60,000 nt of DNA from Antedon mediterranea (Eukaryota; Echinodermata; Crinoidea; Comatulida; Antedonidae). The notes beneath the pieces are model-generated. The model ran no database searches. It worked only from the letters and a program-made list of their open reading frames with translations, and was not told the origin of the DNA. Every line of letters begins with the position of its first letter. Position 1 is the stretch's first letter. A program made the translations under genes and the position numbers. Positions 39,701 to 54,700 of this stretch are shown here, one piece after another. The stretch is from contig NC_092677.1 of the NCBI RefSeq assembly GCF_964355755.1, positions 1,743,001-1,803,000 on the forward strand. Reading direction: 5' to 3'.

Positions 39701-42700
39701 TAGGATTTTACTGTGAAGCTGAGAACATCACCACACCTACAGAACAATGTTCACCAGGTTACTACTGTGTGCTAGGGGCCAATACCCCAACACCAGAACC
39801 AACAGATGAAACAGGAGGACCCTGTCCACAAGGAACATACTGTGAATCTGGGTCATCATGGCCTAGCCCATGTCCCAAAGGAACATTTGGAAGGTCTGAC
39901 AAGCTAGGCTCTGAAGGCAATTGTACAGAATGCTACCCAGGACAGTTCTGTATGGAGACTAGTTTAACAGCTCCTAATGGTTCTTGCTTAGCAGGTAAAG
40001 AACATTTTTCAGAAATTCTAACATCACTTTGATAAGACACAGATAACTTTGTGTAATTTATTGCAATGTCTGGTATGTCACTCAAAAAACAAAACAATAT
40101 AGTACACTTAAGTAGCATTATTCTAACTGTATGTCATTGGCTACAAGATGATGGTTACTTGAACCAGTACCAGTCATATTAACGTTCTTCTGCTGTTCAA
40201 TATAACAATAATACAAATCACCTTTTTTGGCTTAGAATATTGTAATACTTTCTCACAATATGCATATTAATATTCCAGGTTTCTATTGTACCATACGTGC
40301 AATCGACCCAAATCCTTACAATAAATCATATGGTGCTGTATGTCCAGTTGGTCATTATTGTCCAGAGGCTAGTCCTTATCCCACAGCCTGTCTTGCCGGT
40401 ACGTATCAACCCAATGAGATGATGACCAATGAATCGGCTTGCTTTGACTGTACACCTGGAAAATACTGTAACAACAGTGGCTTAGAGATTGAATCAGGTG
40501 TGTATTCAAGTTATTTAGAAGCTTTCAATTTAGGAGATCAATTGTGGTCATGCAGGAATATTGTGATATGCTTCTTTACTGATTTTGTCTACATAGTTTT
40601 GGTTGGTTCTTAGTCATACAATGGCCAACACAAAATGCATAGATCCCAGTCTTCGCAAATCAAATACTCTCTGCTCTCTCTGGAGTTGCACATCAATATG
40701 CAAATATTGTCAACCATTTTTAATCTAATTTTTGTGTATTTTAAATTTCTGTAAACTACTAGTTTTGAATGTATTTAGCATTCCCAGTATCGTTATTTGT
40801 GTATTGAAATATAAAAATAAATTTGTTCATATATCATATTTTATTACAATGATGTATTTACTTTATTAAACATGCTTTAAATAATTCTTTGTAATAGGTT
40901 TGTGCTATGAAGGTTTCTACTGTACATTAGGAGCAAGCAACCCAACCCCACAAGACAATATAACAGGCAACATCTGTCCTAAAGGCCATTTCTGTGAGCT
41001 AGGCTCTCCTGCACCAGAACCTTGTCCTAATGGAACATTTATGAACCACACAATGGGAGAACAATGCTATGATTGCCCAGCAGGTATGTAGATTAAACAG
41101 AATTGTTTATTACATTTCGTTCTCTTTTTTCGTGATTTTAAAATTAAAATTTCTGATGTACTTTAATTTTGAAAAGTATACTGTATTCAAACCTTACAAT
41201 AAAATATACATCTGAAACTATTAGTACTTGAACCTACGTGCTTTGAGATCGCTGGTTGAAAGTTTAAATTTTATAAATGTATGATGGATTGTAGTATCAG
41301 CATAACTAAATAAATTAATTTTTGTTACAGGGTATTATTGTGTTAACCGTGATCGTGCTGACCCATGCCCCCCTGGCTACTACTGCCCTCCCAAGACTGG
41401 TGCCGACCTTCGTATGTGTCCAAGCGGAACTTACAACCCACGTGAAGGTATATACGAAGAAGATCAGTGCTTGGAATGTGATCCAGGCAGTTACTGTCGT
41501 GAGCCGGGACAGGCAAATGTGACTGGAAACTGTAGTGCTGGTTACTATTGTGAATGGGGTAAGTATACTATGGCCAGCTTACTTAAGTCAACTCTTCAGT
41601 CGCAGCATCCAAACCTTTAGTTGACTCAACAACAAGCCCAACTTAGTCCTGGTATATAAATTAACTAGATATATGAACACACATATTGATCTGCGACCTT
41701 TACTAGTGTAGTTACTATTTTACAGCAATGACAAATAAATATCCAAGTCAGCTGTTATATTAACTATTATTGAACATATTTTTTTTGTAGGTGTTGATGT
41801 AGACAAGCCTACTGGTAACCATACAGGCGTGGGTGGTATATGTCCACCGGGTCACTACTGTCCCGAAGGAAGTGCCATTCCTCTTGGATGTCCAGCAGGT
41901 CATTATACTGACATTGAGAATCAACCATTGTGTACATCTTGTCCAGCCGGTTACTACTGTTTACAAAATTCAACATCATTTTCTGAAAATGTCTGCCCTG
42001 CTGGTAAGTGTTTATACTATAGGGCACAGTAAACGTTCATTTATTCAATATTCACCACACAACAAAAAAAACATAATAATAATTATAAATAATTATATTA
42101 ACAAGTTTCATAATAATTACAAACATAGTATGTGTGGAAGCAAGCCATAAGTTTAATTGTATGCCTAGGCTCCCAGAAATAAGTGAAGTACAGTAAAAAA
42201 AAAGTTGGGCAGAAAAAGATGCAATATACGATATGTTATTATATATGGTAAGACACTTGACACCCAGCATATTATGTCAGAGAATGATAACCTGTAAGTC
42301 TATATCTAAAATAGTATAATCTTGTGTAATTGACAACTTCTATAAGTTTACAAATCTCAATGCAAGTACATTCTATTCTTTCTCAGGATATTACTGCCCA
42401 CTGGAGACAACACATCCATATGAATACCCCTGTCCTAAAGGATCCTTTAACCCAGTCAACAACAGTGATGAAATTGAAGATTGTCTGGCCTGCTTACCTG
42501 GAATGTACTGCCAATGTAAGTACTTACTTATTTACTTACCTGGTTACTTAGGTAGATAGGCCCTGTAATCCTTGAGGAAGCCTAGGTCCTCAATTTTTCT
42601 ATGAAGGATTCTTTTTTCAGAAATTATATCATCTGGTAATTAAAATGATTACCTAATTTTGAAGTCTTGGAAATATAGTTAAAATAACACTAAATGTTAT

Positions 42701-45700
42701 GAATCTTTTAATGGTAATTCATTGTCTTTATTACTCACTAGTTGTAAATGTTATGAATCTTTTAATGATAATTCATTGACTTTATTACTCACTAGTTGTA
42801 AATGTTATGAATCTTTAATGATAATTCATTGGCTTTATTACTCACTAGTTGTAAATGTTATGAATCTTTTAATGATAATTCATTGACTTTATTACTCACT
42901 AGTTGTAAATGTTATGAATCTTTTAATGATAATTCATTGACTTTATTACTCACTAGTTGTAAATGTTATGAATCTTTTAATGATAATTCATTGACTTTAT
43001 TACTCACTAGTTGTAAATGTTATGAATCTTTTAATGATAATTCATTGGCTTTATTACTCACTAGTTGTAAATGTTATGAATCTTTTAATGGTAATTCATT
43101 GGCTTTATTACTCACTAGTTGTAAATGTTATGAATCTTTTAATGGTAATTCATTGGCTTTATTACTCACTAGTTGTAAATGTTATGAATCTTTTAATGGT
43201 AATTCATTGGCTTTATTACTCACTAGTTGTAAATGTTATGAATCTTTTAATGGTAATTCATTGGCTTTATTACTCACTAGTTGTAAATGTTATGAATCTT
43301 TTAATGGTAATTCATTGGCTTTATTACTCACTAGTTGATGGACAAGATGCACCATCTGGTAACTGTTCCGCTGGTTGGTATTGTACAGGAGGCTCATACC
43401 AAGAGATGCCACTAACAACAGCTAATGCTACTGATTTGTCTGAGTGTACATGCCCATTGGCTAACTATACAGGTTGGTCCACTTTCATCTTTATGTGTAT
43501 AAAATTACTAAGCATCTTTCTTTTTAACTTTTATAATTTACATACTTACATAGTGTATGTTGTCATGATACATTTTATTTATGCGTATTTAGTGTTAAAA
43601 TTTAATAATAGGAATAATTTTGCCTTATACTTTTCAACCTATTGTTAATATTTTAGGTGGAAAGTGCTGGCCAGGTACCTATTGCCCGAGTGGCAGCCCA
43701 TACCCAGTTTCATGTGATGAAGGTTATTATTGCAAAGAGTATGGAAGGCCAGAACCCAATGATCAATGTGATGCTGGTATGTATATTTGTTTCAATCTTA
43801 TATTATATGGCTTGCCATATTCAGCTTTTTTAATGCAAAGAATGTACTTAATCTGAAAATAAAATATGTTTTAACTCTACAGGTTATTATTGTGATGGTG
43901 GAGCATCTGAACCTGACCCAGATGACCGTGTCTGCCCTGAGGGGACCTATTGCGAGGTTGGCTCTGCTACCCCGACCCATTGTCCCAGTGGTACATTTGC
44001 AAACACTTCTGGTAACATACAACCAGAGGACTGCCTTTCGTGTACTCCAGGAAAATTCTGCTCAGGTCCAGGAAACGTCATCCCAGATAATGATTGTGAC
44101 CCAGGCTACTACTGCCCAGGTGGTCAGTCATCTGCATCACCTGCAGAATACAACTGCACAATTGGTCACTTCTGTGATGGTGGGAATGACCAGCCTGAAC
44201 CATGTGAACCAGGATATTATCAGGATGAAATTGGGACTGCAGTTTGCAAGGAATGCCCTGCTGGATAGTAAGACTATTACACATCATTTCATTGTTAATA
44301 TTTTGCATGACTTCCACACAATATTAAATTTAATTACATTAAGGTCTCAATTATAATGTAATTATTATAAACCTATATCATATGTTAGGTAGAGGTTAGA
44401 CAAAGAGTTAGGTTCAAGCTTGGTTTCCACTAGGATGCAAAACAAGGATGTAAGCGCAACGCAAGTTTTACATATCACAAGCTATAGAACTGTCGCTTGT
44501 CATTAGTCAACTCCCTTGTTTTGCGCTAACATCTTTGTGTTGCGTTGTAGTGGGAACAAAGCTTCAGAAACAATAGAAGAGTGATGTTGGGGAGTTTTTA
44601 ACAAAATAACAACTTCTTTACCTTATAGCTACTGTGATCCTGTAGAGGCAGCAGCCTACTACGGTGTTGTAAGCCATGGTGTAGTCACACCAACTGACTG
44701 CCCTGTGGGCTACTACTGTCCTAATGGCACAGAATCTAAGCATCAGTATCCTTGCTTAGAAGGCTACTACAGCAATTCCACTAACCTACATAACCATGAA
44801 CAATGCCTGCCTTGCCCTGGTGGAAAGTATTGTGATGGAAAAGGTAACACAACTTTTTAACTTAAGTTTATTGTTACAGTTGATATGATATTGAAACACA
44901 GATAACAGTACCATATTCACTGTGACTCATCACTACAATTATACTCTTCACAATTGTGACAGAGCAATGTGTGCACTTTGAATCTTAAGTTTTTCAGACT
45001 TATTCCATGTCTATTGCTACAATTGCCCAAATATTTTTAATTTTGTCAATGTTTTGTTTGAATCAGGCTTAACGGTTTATGCTGATGAATGCGATGCAGG
45101 ATATGTCTGTGTATCAGCATCTAACAACTCACAACCAACAGACAGCATAACTGGTTACGAGTGCCGGCCAGGCTACTACTGTCCTAAAGGATCTGATCAA
45201 GGTACAAAGTGTCCAGTTGGAACATTTAGTAATAACTATGGATTGGAGAATGTAACAGAGTGTGAAGACTGTAGACCAGGCAGTCACTGCCAGACTGAAG
45301 GTAAGCCTTTAACTTACCTCTATTAATAAAATCATGTTTACTTTATTGAAAAATCTTGCTTCTATGTGGAACAAGCTACGCAATTTTCCGCTTACTGTTA
45401 CTGCTCGTCTGTGTAAAATGGCCTTTATAACAATATTGATAGTTCAACTTCTGTGGTGAGCCATTGGGCTATGGTTTCCTCTTGGGCTGTATGATAAATA
45501 AACACTTTATAAATGAATTTATCTATTTATCTCAATATATTACCATGAAAATGTTTTCTATTATTTGTAGGTTTGACTGAGCCAACAGGAGAATGCTACC
45601 CTGGTTTTTATTGTACGCTGGCAGCTATAAACCCCAACCCAAATGCGCAAGTGTATGGAGATGTCTGCCCGACAGGAAGTTACTGTCCAAACGGAACCTA

Positions 45701-48700
45701 TGATCCATTCCTATGTCCTGTTGGTTCTTACAACCCATCGACCGGTCGTGATGACCCTGATGATTGCTTACCATGTGAGGGCGGTAAATATTGTGACACC
45801 CAAGGACAATCAAATTACACAGGTACAATTAAACACTTTTTAACCGTTTATTGGAAAAATTATATCAATCAATTGTTTTACATGACAGTGTAAAACAATG
45901 TTTAATTTCATTTGCAGTTACTTAGAAAAATCGTGTGTATTTCAAAATCTATAAATACATGTTTGTTAGTTTGTATTATGTAATATTTCTATTAATTTGA
46001 ATGATATTTCTGCTTTTACCCTGTTTTAAAAGATGAGTGTAATCCAGGCTTCTTCTGTATAGCAGGAGCTGACAACAGCTCACCCACTGATGGCAACACT
46101 GGTGATGAGTGCCCACCTGGACACTATTGTATCCTAGGTAGCAGTGCAGCAGCCCCATGTGATGACGGGTTCTACATGAACCACACTCGTGCTAGTGCTT
46201 GTGACATTTGTCCTGTCCGCCATTACTGCGTCGACTCATGTGTAACACCGACTCTATGTCCAGAGGGTAACTTCTGTCCCTCTGGTACAGGATTTGTCAA
46301 CGAGTCATGTCCAATTGGAACGTATGGACCTGTAACAGGCTTGGCTGATTCGTCAGAATGTACAGAGTGTGACCCAGGAATGTTTTGTAGTGATACAGGA
46401 CGTACTGTTGTCTCCGGCCCTTGTTCACCTGGCTACTATTGTCTAATTGGAGTTAACACACCTGCTCCAGACAACAACAATACCGGAATTGGAGGTAATT
46501 TTTAATAATAATTTATTATAATAATAAATATTATTTTAATATCTATATTTTAGTAAATGACTAAAAGTTTTTTAGTAAATATTAAGAACTATCTTTATTA
46601 TTTTCTAGGCCCCTGCCCTGAGGGTACATACTGTCCTGGAGCAACGCCAGAGCCTATTGGATGTCCTAATGGTACCTTTAATGACCTGGTACGTCAAGCT
46701 GAATGCCAAGCTTGTCAGGCTGGCTACTATTGTATTGCTAACTCAACAACCTACATCAACACACCTTGTTGGAAAGGTAGGTATTTGCTTTATTATTTTC
46801 ATTAAGTGGCTTATAGTAAGAACAAACAAGACTAACAAGCAAAACATTGTTGTATATCCTTTTTTATTGCTACAGTATGTGTAATTTAATTTACTCTTTC
46901 ATTATTTTTTGTTTGATATTTTAGGTTACTACTGTCCTCAAGGCACAGGCTACCCTACACAGTATGCATGCCCTGCTGGTACTTTCAACAACAAGACCCT
47001 TGCAGATGACATCTTTGATTGTCTCCCCTGTCCAGGTGAGTGTGAAGGCACACCTCTGTTATAATTATAATAATAATTACTGGAAGTCAGATTTTTCTCA
47101 GGTTATTATGATATATTTAATTCAGTATGACATTTGAAAGAAATACATAATTGATTTTTTATCACCAGCTGGTGAATATTGTGAGGGTGATGGTCTTCCT
47201 GAACCGAGTGGTGACTGTGCACCAGGATGGTACTGTTCTGGTGGTTCTTATAGCAGTAAACCAACACCATATGTTAACGACACCAATGAGTACTCTGCTA
47301 CTGAATGTCCAATCTACTCAAGAAATGAAACTGGAGGAATTTGTACCCCAGGTAAATATTGCCGAACATTCTTTTTCCACCACACGACTCTACAGCTGTG
47401 TAATAATGAATCATTTCCATTTTTATAGTGTAATTGCAACAATCATTGCTCATAGCGCTGTGGACTTGGATGTTACACTTTTTAACACATGCTTCTCCCT
47501 AATGCGTGGTTCCCACTAGAGACGCAACACAGCGACGTAACGCAACGTAAGGGATTTGACCAATCACAAGTGAACTTTATTTGAACTGTCGCTTGTCACT
47601 GATAACTCGCTTGAGTTTAAGGGTCATGTCAGTGCTGCCAATAGCGCTCTCTCTTCTGTCCACCGTGGCTGTGTGAACTAGTACACTCAAACAAATTCTA
47701 ATGAGATAAAAATAAATGTATAAATGTTTCAGGTACCTACTGTCCTGAAGGTTCTGACCGGCCTGTTCCATGTTCACTTGGTCAGTTCTGTGGTAACTAT
47801 GCCTTATCAACTCCAAGCGGTGATTGCTTAGCAGGCTTCTTTTGTAATGGTAGTGCCGAAGTTCATGATCCTGTCGCTTGTATCACAGGCCATTACTGTC
47901 CAAAGGGTACAGTGGTACAGGAGCCTTGCCCACCAGGCACCTTCTCAGGTAAGTAAATTTAAGAGTAATTTCATCCTTCATTAGTGATCATGTCAAAATT
48001 GTATTCTACTGCAGTACTACTACTTTTGATATACTCTGTAACCTGATTATGCAATTTAGGTTTATACACCACACTGTCAAAAATCATACGTTATTGCAGT
48101 AAAACATGGAAGGAACCTTTATAATTATTTGTGTGTTTCCTATTGTGAGAAAGTCATTAGATAATAAATAATAGATATATATCAAAGATAATAAATCATT
48201 AAACACATTCACATTCCTTGTGAGTGTCATTTCAATAATAATTGTATTTACTATGTTTAATGTAGGAACTGAACAAAATGTAAACATTACTGACTGTTTG
48301 CCATGTACCGGTGGATCTTATTGCGAAGGTTATGGACTGTCATCTCCCACCAACCTCTGCGCACCAGGCTACTTTTGTCCAGAAGGTCAAGACACCTATG
48401 AACCAACTGACCTTGCCTGTAGTCCTGGTCATTTCTGTGAGCTAGGTAGCTGGAACCAAACTGGATGTCCAAGTGGCTGGTACCAGCCTGACTGGGGACG
48501 ACATGATTGTGACCCTTGCCCTGCTGGTTCATATTGTAAAGCATTTGGTAAGTTTTTTTTTCCAAAAGTTATAATTTTTTTTTTAAATCTTTATTTTAAT
48601 CTTTTCTTATTGCCATGGCAATTTAATTTCAATTTCATTTCTAAGTTAAACAAATATATAATCCATGACATACTTATATTTTGTTCTTTAAATATTAATT

Positions 48701-51700
48701 TCAGTTAGGTAAAACAAATAAATTGTTTTTTTCTTTTATTTGCAGGAGACTATGAGTTATTGGATGCCGAAAACATCACTGAAAGTGGAAACTTTAGTGG
48801 CCGTTACCGTAGTTACAGAGGAGTTTCCGTGCCTACCATTTGCCCAGCTGGTTCCTACTGTCCAGAAAAGACTCAATTTGGCACCGAGTTCTTATGTCCT
48901 GAAGGTACATACAGTAACAAGACAGAACTTCACAATGAAACACAATGTACACCTTGTGAGCCTGGCATGTACTGCCCTGGAGAAGGTAAGTAAAGATGGT
49001 AGTCTTGTGGAAAGTATCTATTAATATAAATTAATTAATTAAATAATATTAATTAAACTTAATTTAACAGAAATAAAAAATATTAAGATTAATGATAGGT
49101 AATAACTTATAAAAGGTAAAGAATATGAGAGTATATAACAAACTACCAAAAAAGTGAAGCAATTATGATTCCATATTTCAAACTAATAAAATATTTGTTT
49201 ATCATCAGTAATAAATAACATTTACAATGTAAAATATAGGTACTAGGAGTGAGTGAGATAGGCAATCTATTGACCAATCAAATTAATCAAATAAACAAAC
49301 AATAAACTAATCAATAATAATTTATATTTTTTTTTTATAAAATATTCAGGAAACACCCAACCATTTGATGAATGTTCAGCTGGATTTTACTGTACACAAG
49401 GTGCCTCTAGTGCCACACCCACAGATGGAACAACAGGCGATGAATGCCCTGAGGGTCTTTACTGTCTCACTGGCAGTATTGTAGGCCAAGGTTGCCCCAA
49501 GGGCACCTTTAGTAACCAGCTAGGCTTGATGGATGCAAGTGAATGCTGGAACTGTACTGCAGGATACTATTGTGCATCGACTGGACTCACTGTGGAAACT
49601 GGAACTTGTTGGGCTGGTAAAATTTTATTGTTGTTTGTGGCTCTACCAGTGATGTAACCGCTTACTGGCTAAATCCAGGTACCCAGAGCTTAAGGGGCCC
49701 AAGTACATGACTAGGGACCTTATCCCCCCACACTATGCCACTGGATGCAATGAATTATATTATTTAATAAGAGTAAAAAGATTTAAACTGTTAATATTTT
49801 AAACATTCTCTTCCATTAAATTTAGGTTTCTATTGTTCCGGGTCATCTGAAGAACCTGCACCTGTTGCCCAATCATATGGTGATGTCTGCTGGGCTGGAT
49901 ACTACTGTCCCAATGGTACAGACATCCCTGATCCTTGTCCACCTGGTACATTCTCTGATGTCCCAGGACTACCTGACAGAGAGTCGTGTACAGATTGCAG
50001 CCCAGGTATTCATTAAACTATTAGTATTTTAACATAATGAAACTAAAGCTTGGTTGTAAAATCTGAAATGCTTTTTACTCAATCCCAGAAAATCATTGTG
50101 AGGTCAATCTCTGCCATTATTTTTGCAAACTTTTTCAATGTTATGACCTCATATGTCCACTGTTATCTCATGTTATTTATTTATATTGTGTTTTGTAGGC
50201 TATTATTGTGAGACTGGAGGAAAGACCAACGTAACCGGTAAATGTGATGAAGGTTTCTACTGCGTCAAAGCGTCAAACAACAGCGCACCTTTGGATGGCA
50301 TTACAGGTGAGTAATATTCACTCCAAATCGTCCATTTTGTGAGATCCCTATCTAACTCATACCAACACTACTGTTATTTTGTGTATTTTACTATAAGGAA
50401 TATATATTTATTTCAGAAACTAAGAAAGACCAAATATTGTATGTCAATGATTTTCTTTTTTAGGTGATATTTGTTGGGCCGGCCATTACTGTGAGGAAGG
50501 ATCAAGTATTCCAATTGCCTGTCCAAATGGTACATTTATGAATCACACTGGAGCATCGGAATGTGACATTTGCCCAGAGGGTCGGTACTGTATCTATGGA
50601 GATCAGGCTTTACCATGTCCACAGGGCTACTACTGTCCAGAGGGTACTGGTTATGATTACCAAATGTGTCCCTCTGGTATGTTTGGTTCAAGAACTGGAT
50701 TGGTTGCTGAAGAATTTTGCACTCCATGCACAGGTAAGTCAAAGAAAAATGTTTGGAAGAAAACAAAATGCTTAAACCAGGTGTGTTTGCGTAGATTAGT
50801 TGCATTAAAATTTAAATTTAAATATCAAAAGAAATTTGAAAATTTTATTGGCTTCAGTGTCTTGACACAAATAGTATAATAGATGCTATATGTTTTTCAG
50901 GTGGTTACTATTGCGAAACACCAGGTTCACCTGAACCAGATGGCAACTGCTCAGCAGGCTACTACTGCGATTCGGGTGTAGACATGTCTACTCCAACACA
51001 CAATGATGGACATAAGGGTACAGGGGGTGTGTGTCCAGTCGGTAGCTACTGTCCTAAGGGCACTGTTATACCCTTTGAATGTGAAGCTGGTACTTACACA
51101 GACAGTGAAGGTATATATCCTTACATTCCTACTTTTATTAAAAGTATTAAAAACAGCCTTACCTATGTCTATGTCTGCCAATAATATATAAACATGCTAT
51201 TGTTTATATTTTCTAATAGGTCAAAGTTCATGCAATTCATGTCTAGCTGGATTTTACTGCCCAACCAATACAAGTGACCCCTTGGACTTTCCATGTCCGG
51301 TTGGTAGCTATTGTCCAACTGGTACAACTTATCCATATGAGTACCCATGTCCAGAGGGTTCTTATAATGGACTGGAAGAGCAGCAAAATATATCATCATG
51401 TGACCTTTGTCCTCCTGGAATGTATTGTCAAGGTGAAGGGCTTGAGCGACCTACTGGAAACTGTAGTGCTGGTTGGTTCTGTACAGGAGGTGCCTGGGAT
51501 TCTATGCCGTCTCCACCTGGTAAGAGCAAACACCATTTACATCATTTTTATATGGATTTATTTTGTTAAAAAACCATCTTTTCAGATAAAAATATTCCCA
51601 CTTTAGTTTATATCTACAGTATTTGAATACTAATTGAATATTCATAAAACACTAAACATTAACACACAATATACTAAATGAAATTTTATTTACGTATTCT

Positions 51701-54700
51701 AACAATTTTATGTTTTAACTATTTGTAGGAAATGCTACAATAATATCAGACTGCACATGCCCAGCTGTCAACTACACCGGAAACATATGCCCACCAGGAA
51801 CTTATTGTCCATCAGGTTCTCCAGCTCCAATTGACTGCGACTACGGACAGTACTGTGACAATTATGGGCTACCTGCCCCAACAGATGACTGCATTGCTGG
51901 TTTCTATTGCCCTAGAGGACAAAATCGACCGGATCCACCTGGGTTTACTTGCCCAGTAGGTTACTATTGCTTACAGGGTTCAGGATGGCCTAGTGCTTGC
52001 CCTAATGGTACATTTAGTAACACAACACAGAATACAGAGGAGCTTAATTGTGAAGCTTGTACTCCAGGTACTTTTAATTGTTGTTAATTTGGTTACCAGT
52101 GCTTAAAATGAGTGCGTATCTCTATTAATATAGAAGTGTAAAGCGTTGGAAGAATTAGAAGTATAGAGGATTAAATACAATTTGATTTACAACAAAATCT
52201 TAATATTATTTAGGCAAATATTGTGCTGGTGAACACCTTTCCAAACCATCCAGTGACTGTATGGAAGGCTACTATTGCCCCGGAGGTCAGAGTGAGAGGG
52301 CACCATCTGAATACATTTGTCCAAAAGGATTCGCTTGTCCTGAGGGAAGCTCAACACCTCAATTATGTCCAAGAGGTATGCATGAATTTTATAAATACAT
52401 TCCTTTTCTTGTTATGTTGAACATGTGACAAAAATTGTGATTTGCCCATATATGGACATGATGATGTAATATCAATACCATATTTGGGAATACCACTACC
52501 ATATTTGTGCACATCACACTCTTTTTTTATTAAACTAGTTTGATAGTTTAGACAGAGCTTTAGGCCTACTCATTTTTTCTCTTGAGTAAAATATATAAAC
52601 AATGTACGTAACAGGAACTGTAATGAAGAACTTATTTATGTACTATACTTTATTCTCATCAATTTTACTTAATTCAGGAACCTTCCAGTCAGAAGAAGAG
52701 CAGGCAGAATGTGATATCTGTCCATTAGGAAAATATTGTGATCCATACGAACTTGGAAATGTGACTGGTGTTATTGTACCAGTAGATTGCATTCCAGGGC
52801 ATTTCTGTCCCAATGGAACGGAGTATGCCGAACAGAATAAATGTCCTGTTGGAACATACTCAAACAAGACTAACTTAGACAATGCAGGTAAGTATGCATG
52901 CTTAAATGCGGTCTACAGTCTACAAAATTATTCATAAGACAACTTTGTATGTAATATAGGTTTACATTGTTAGCTTGAGAGGGTGTATATATATAGACTT
53001 TATTTGTTCACAAGACTAATTTATAACAGCACAACTCGTTCAATCAACATTGATTGTTTTTGCACAAGTTCGTGATATTACACAAATAGTGTATTTCTTT
53101 GTTATTGTAAGGTTGGCAAGAACACATGATAAAACAGTATATTATTGATATTTTGGTATTTATGCAGGAAAATGTACATCGTGTGATGCTGGCTGGTACT
53201 GTGATGAGGAAGGCCTTACTGAACCTAAAGCTAAATGCCAGGCTGGATTCTACTGCACACTACGAGCAGAGGAACCTGCTCCTACTGATGGGGTTACAGG
53301 CGATATCTGCCCACAAGGAAAATATTGCGAAGAAGGCTCAATAACAGGTATATTGATGTATATAATTTAGTTAACAGAAATAATAACCACATTACATTTA
53401 TGGTAATAATGTAAAGATATATCTCACACATAAGAATACCCATTTTAGATATTTATTATTATTTTATTTTTATGTGTAATTGAAACTATTGTGTTTATAT
53501 AGGTGAAGATTGCCCTATTGGTCGGTATGGCAACCAGACAGGTTTACGCACAGCAACAGACTGCCCATTGTGTGATCCTGGGTGGTATTGTAACTCTCCT
53601 GGTCTGGAAGAACCATTTAGGTTTTGCTCTGCTGGACATTACTGTAAACTAGGTGCAACATCTCCTAACCCAACTAACGAAACATTTGGCTACTTGTGTC
53701 CAGTCGGTCACTACTGTCTTGAGGGGACACCGGTACCAGCCACCTGTGATGCTGGAACCTACAATCCATTGGAAGGTAACCTAACTCGTCCAAGATGACA
53801 AATATTGTTTATTCTATTATGATATTATTATTTTGCAATAATATATTTATCTTTGTGGCAATATAGTATAGCAATGTCTATTTATATCTATTAGTTCCTT
53901 TGATGTTAAATATTTTTAAATAACCTTAGAAACTGAGAATGCATGTTTAATTCGAACTATGAAATAAAAACTGCTTTCTTTCAGGTCAAGACGAAGCTGA
54001 TGATTGTGAGAGTTGCGACGGTGGATTCTACTGTAAGTTTGAAGGTCAGGCAAACGTGACTGCTCAGTGTTATGCTGGATACTATTGTAGTGAGGGCGCT
54101 TCAGAACCAAATCCTGAGGGTAAGTTTATAACATATTCTTATTCTTTATTGCCAATCAACAACAAACAAACAACTACAAAGTAAGTGGCAAGAAACACAA
54201 AAGGGAACTAAACCCCTGTGAATCCTTTTACCAAGTAGCACATAAAAATAAAACTGTGGTAAAACAATATATACATATGTTTTCACCCACTTTTTGTTTA
54301 GTCTTCAGTTGTTTTTTAATGTTGAGTGTCACAGTTCATTTATGTACTACAGGAAGCTGCAAAATAGATGAATTGAACTCAACTATTATTTGTAATTTCA
54401 GATGATGTGACTGGAAACATCTGTCCTATTGGTCATTACTGTCCAATTGGAAGTGATCGTCCATTACCCTGCAACAATGCAACATACATGAATGACACCG
54501 GAGCGTCCGAATGTCTTGTGTGTCCAGAGGGATACATGTGTATCCATGGAGATGAACCTGATCCATGCCCAGCTGGATTCTTCTGTCCAGTTGGAACAGG
54601 TTATGACACTCAACCATGTCCCGAAGGTATGAAAATATTTATGTGAAATACTTCAAACTTTATTGAAAAAAAATGCTTTGTTTTGACCAAATGGCCTAGA

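Noticed and set aside
42829-43338. 169-residue open frame of repeated LLLTSCKCYESFN
   Set aside because: It is produced by the 54-bp minisatellite having a length divisible by three. The frame differs from exon 85 and there is no independent evidence of coding.
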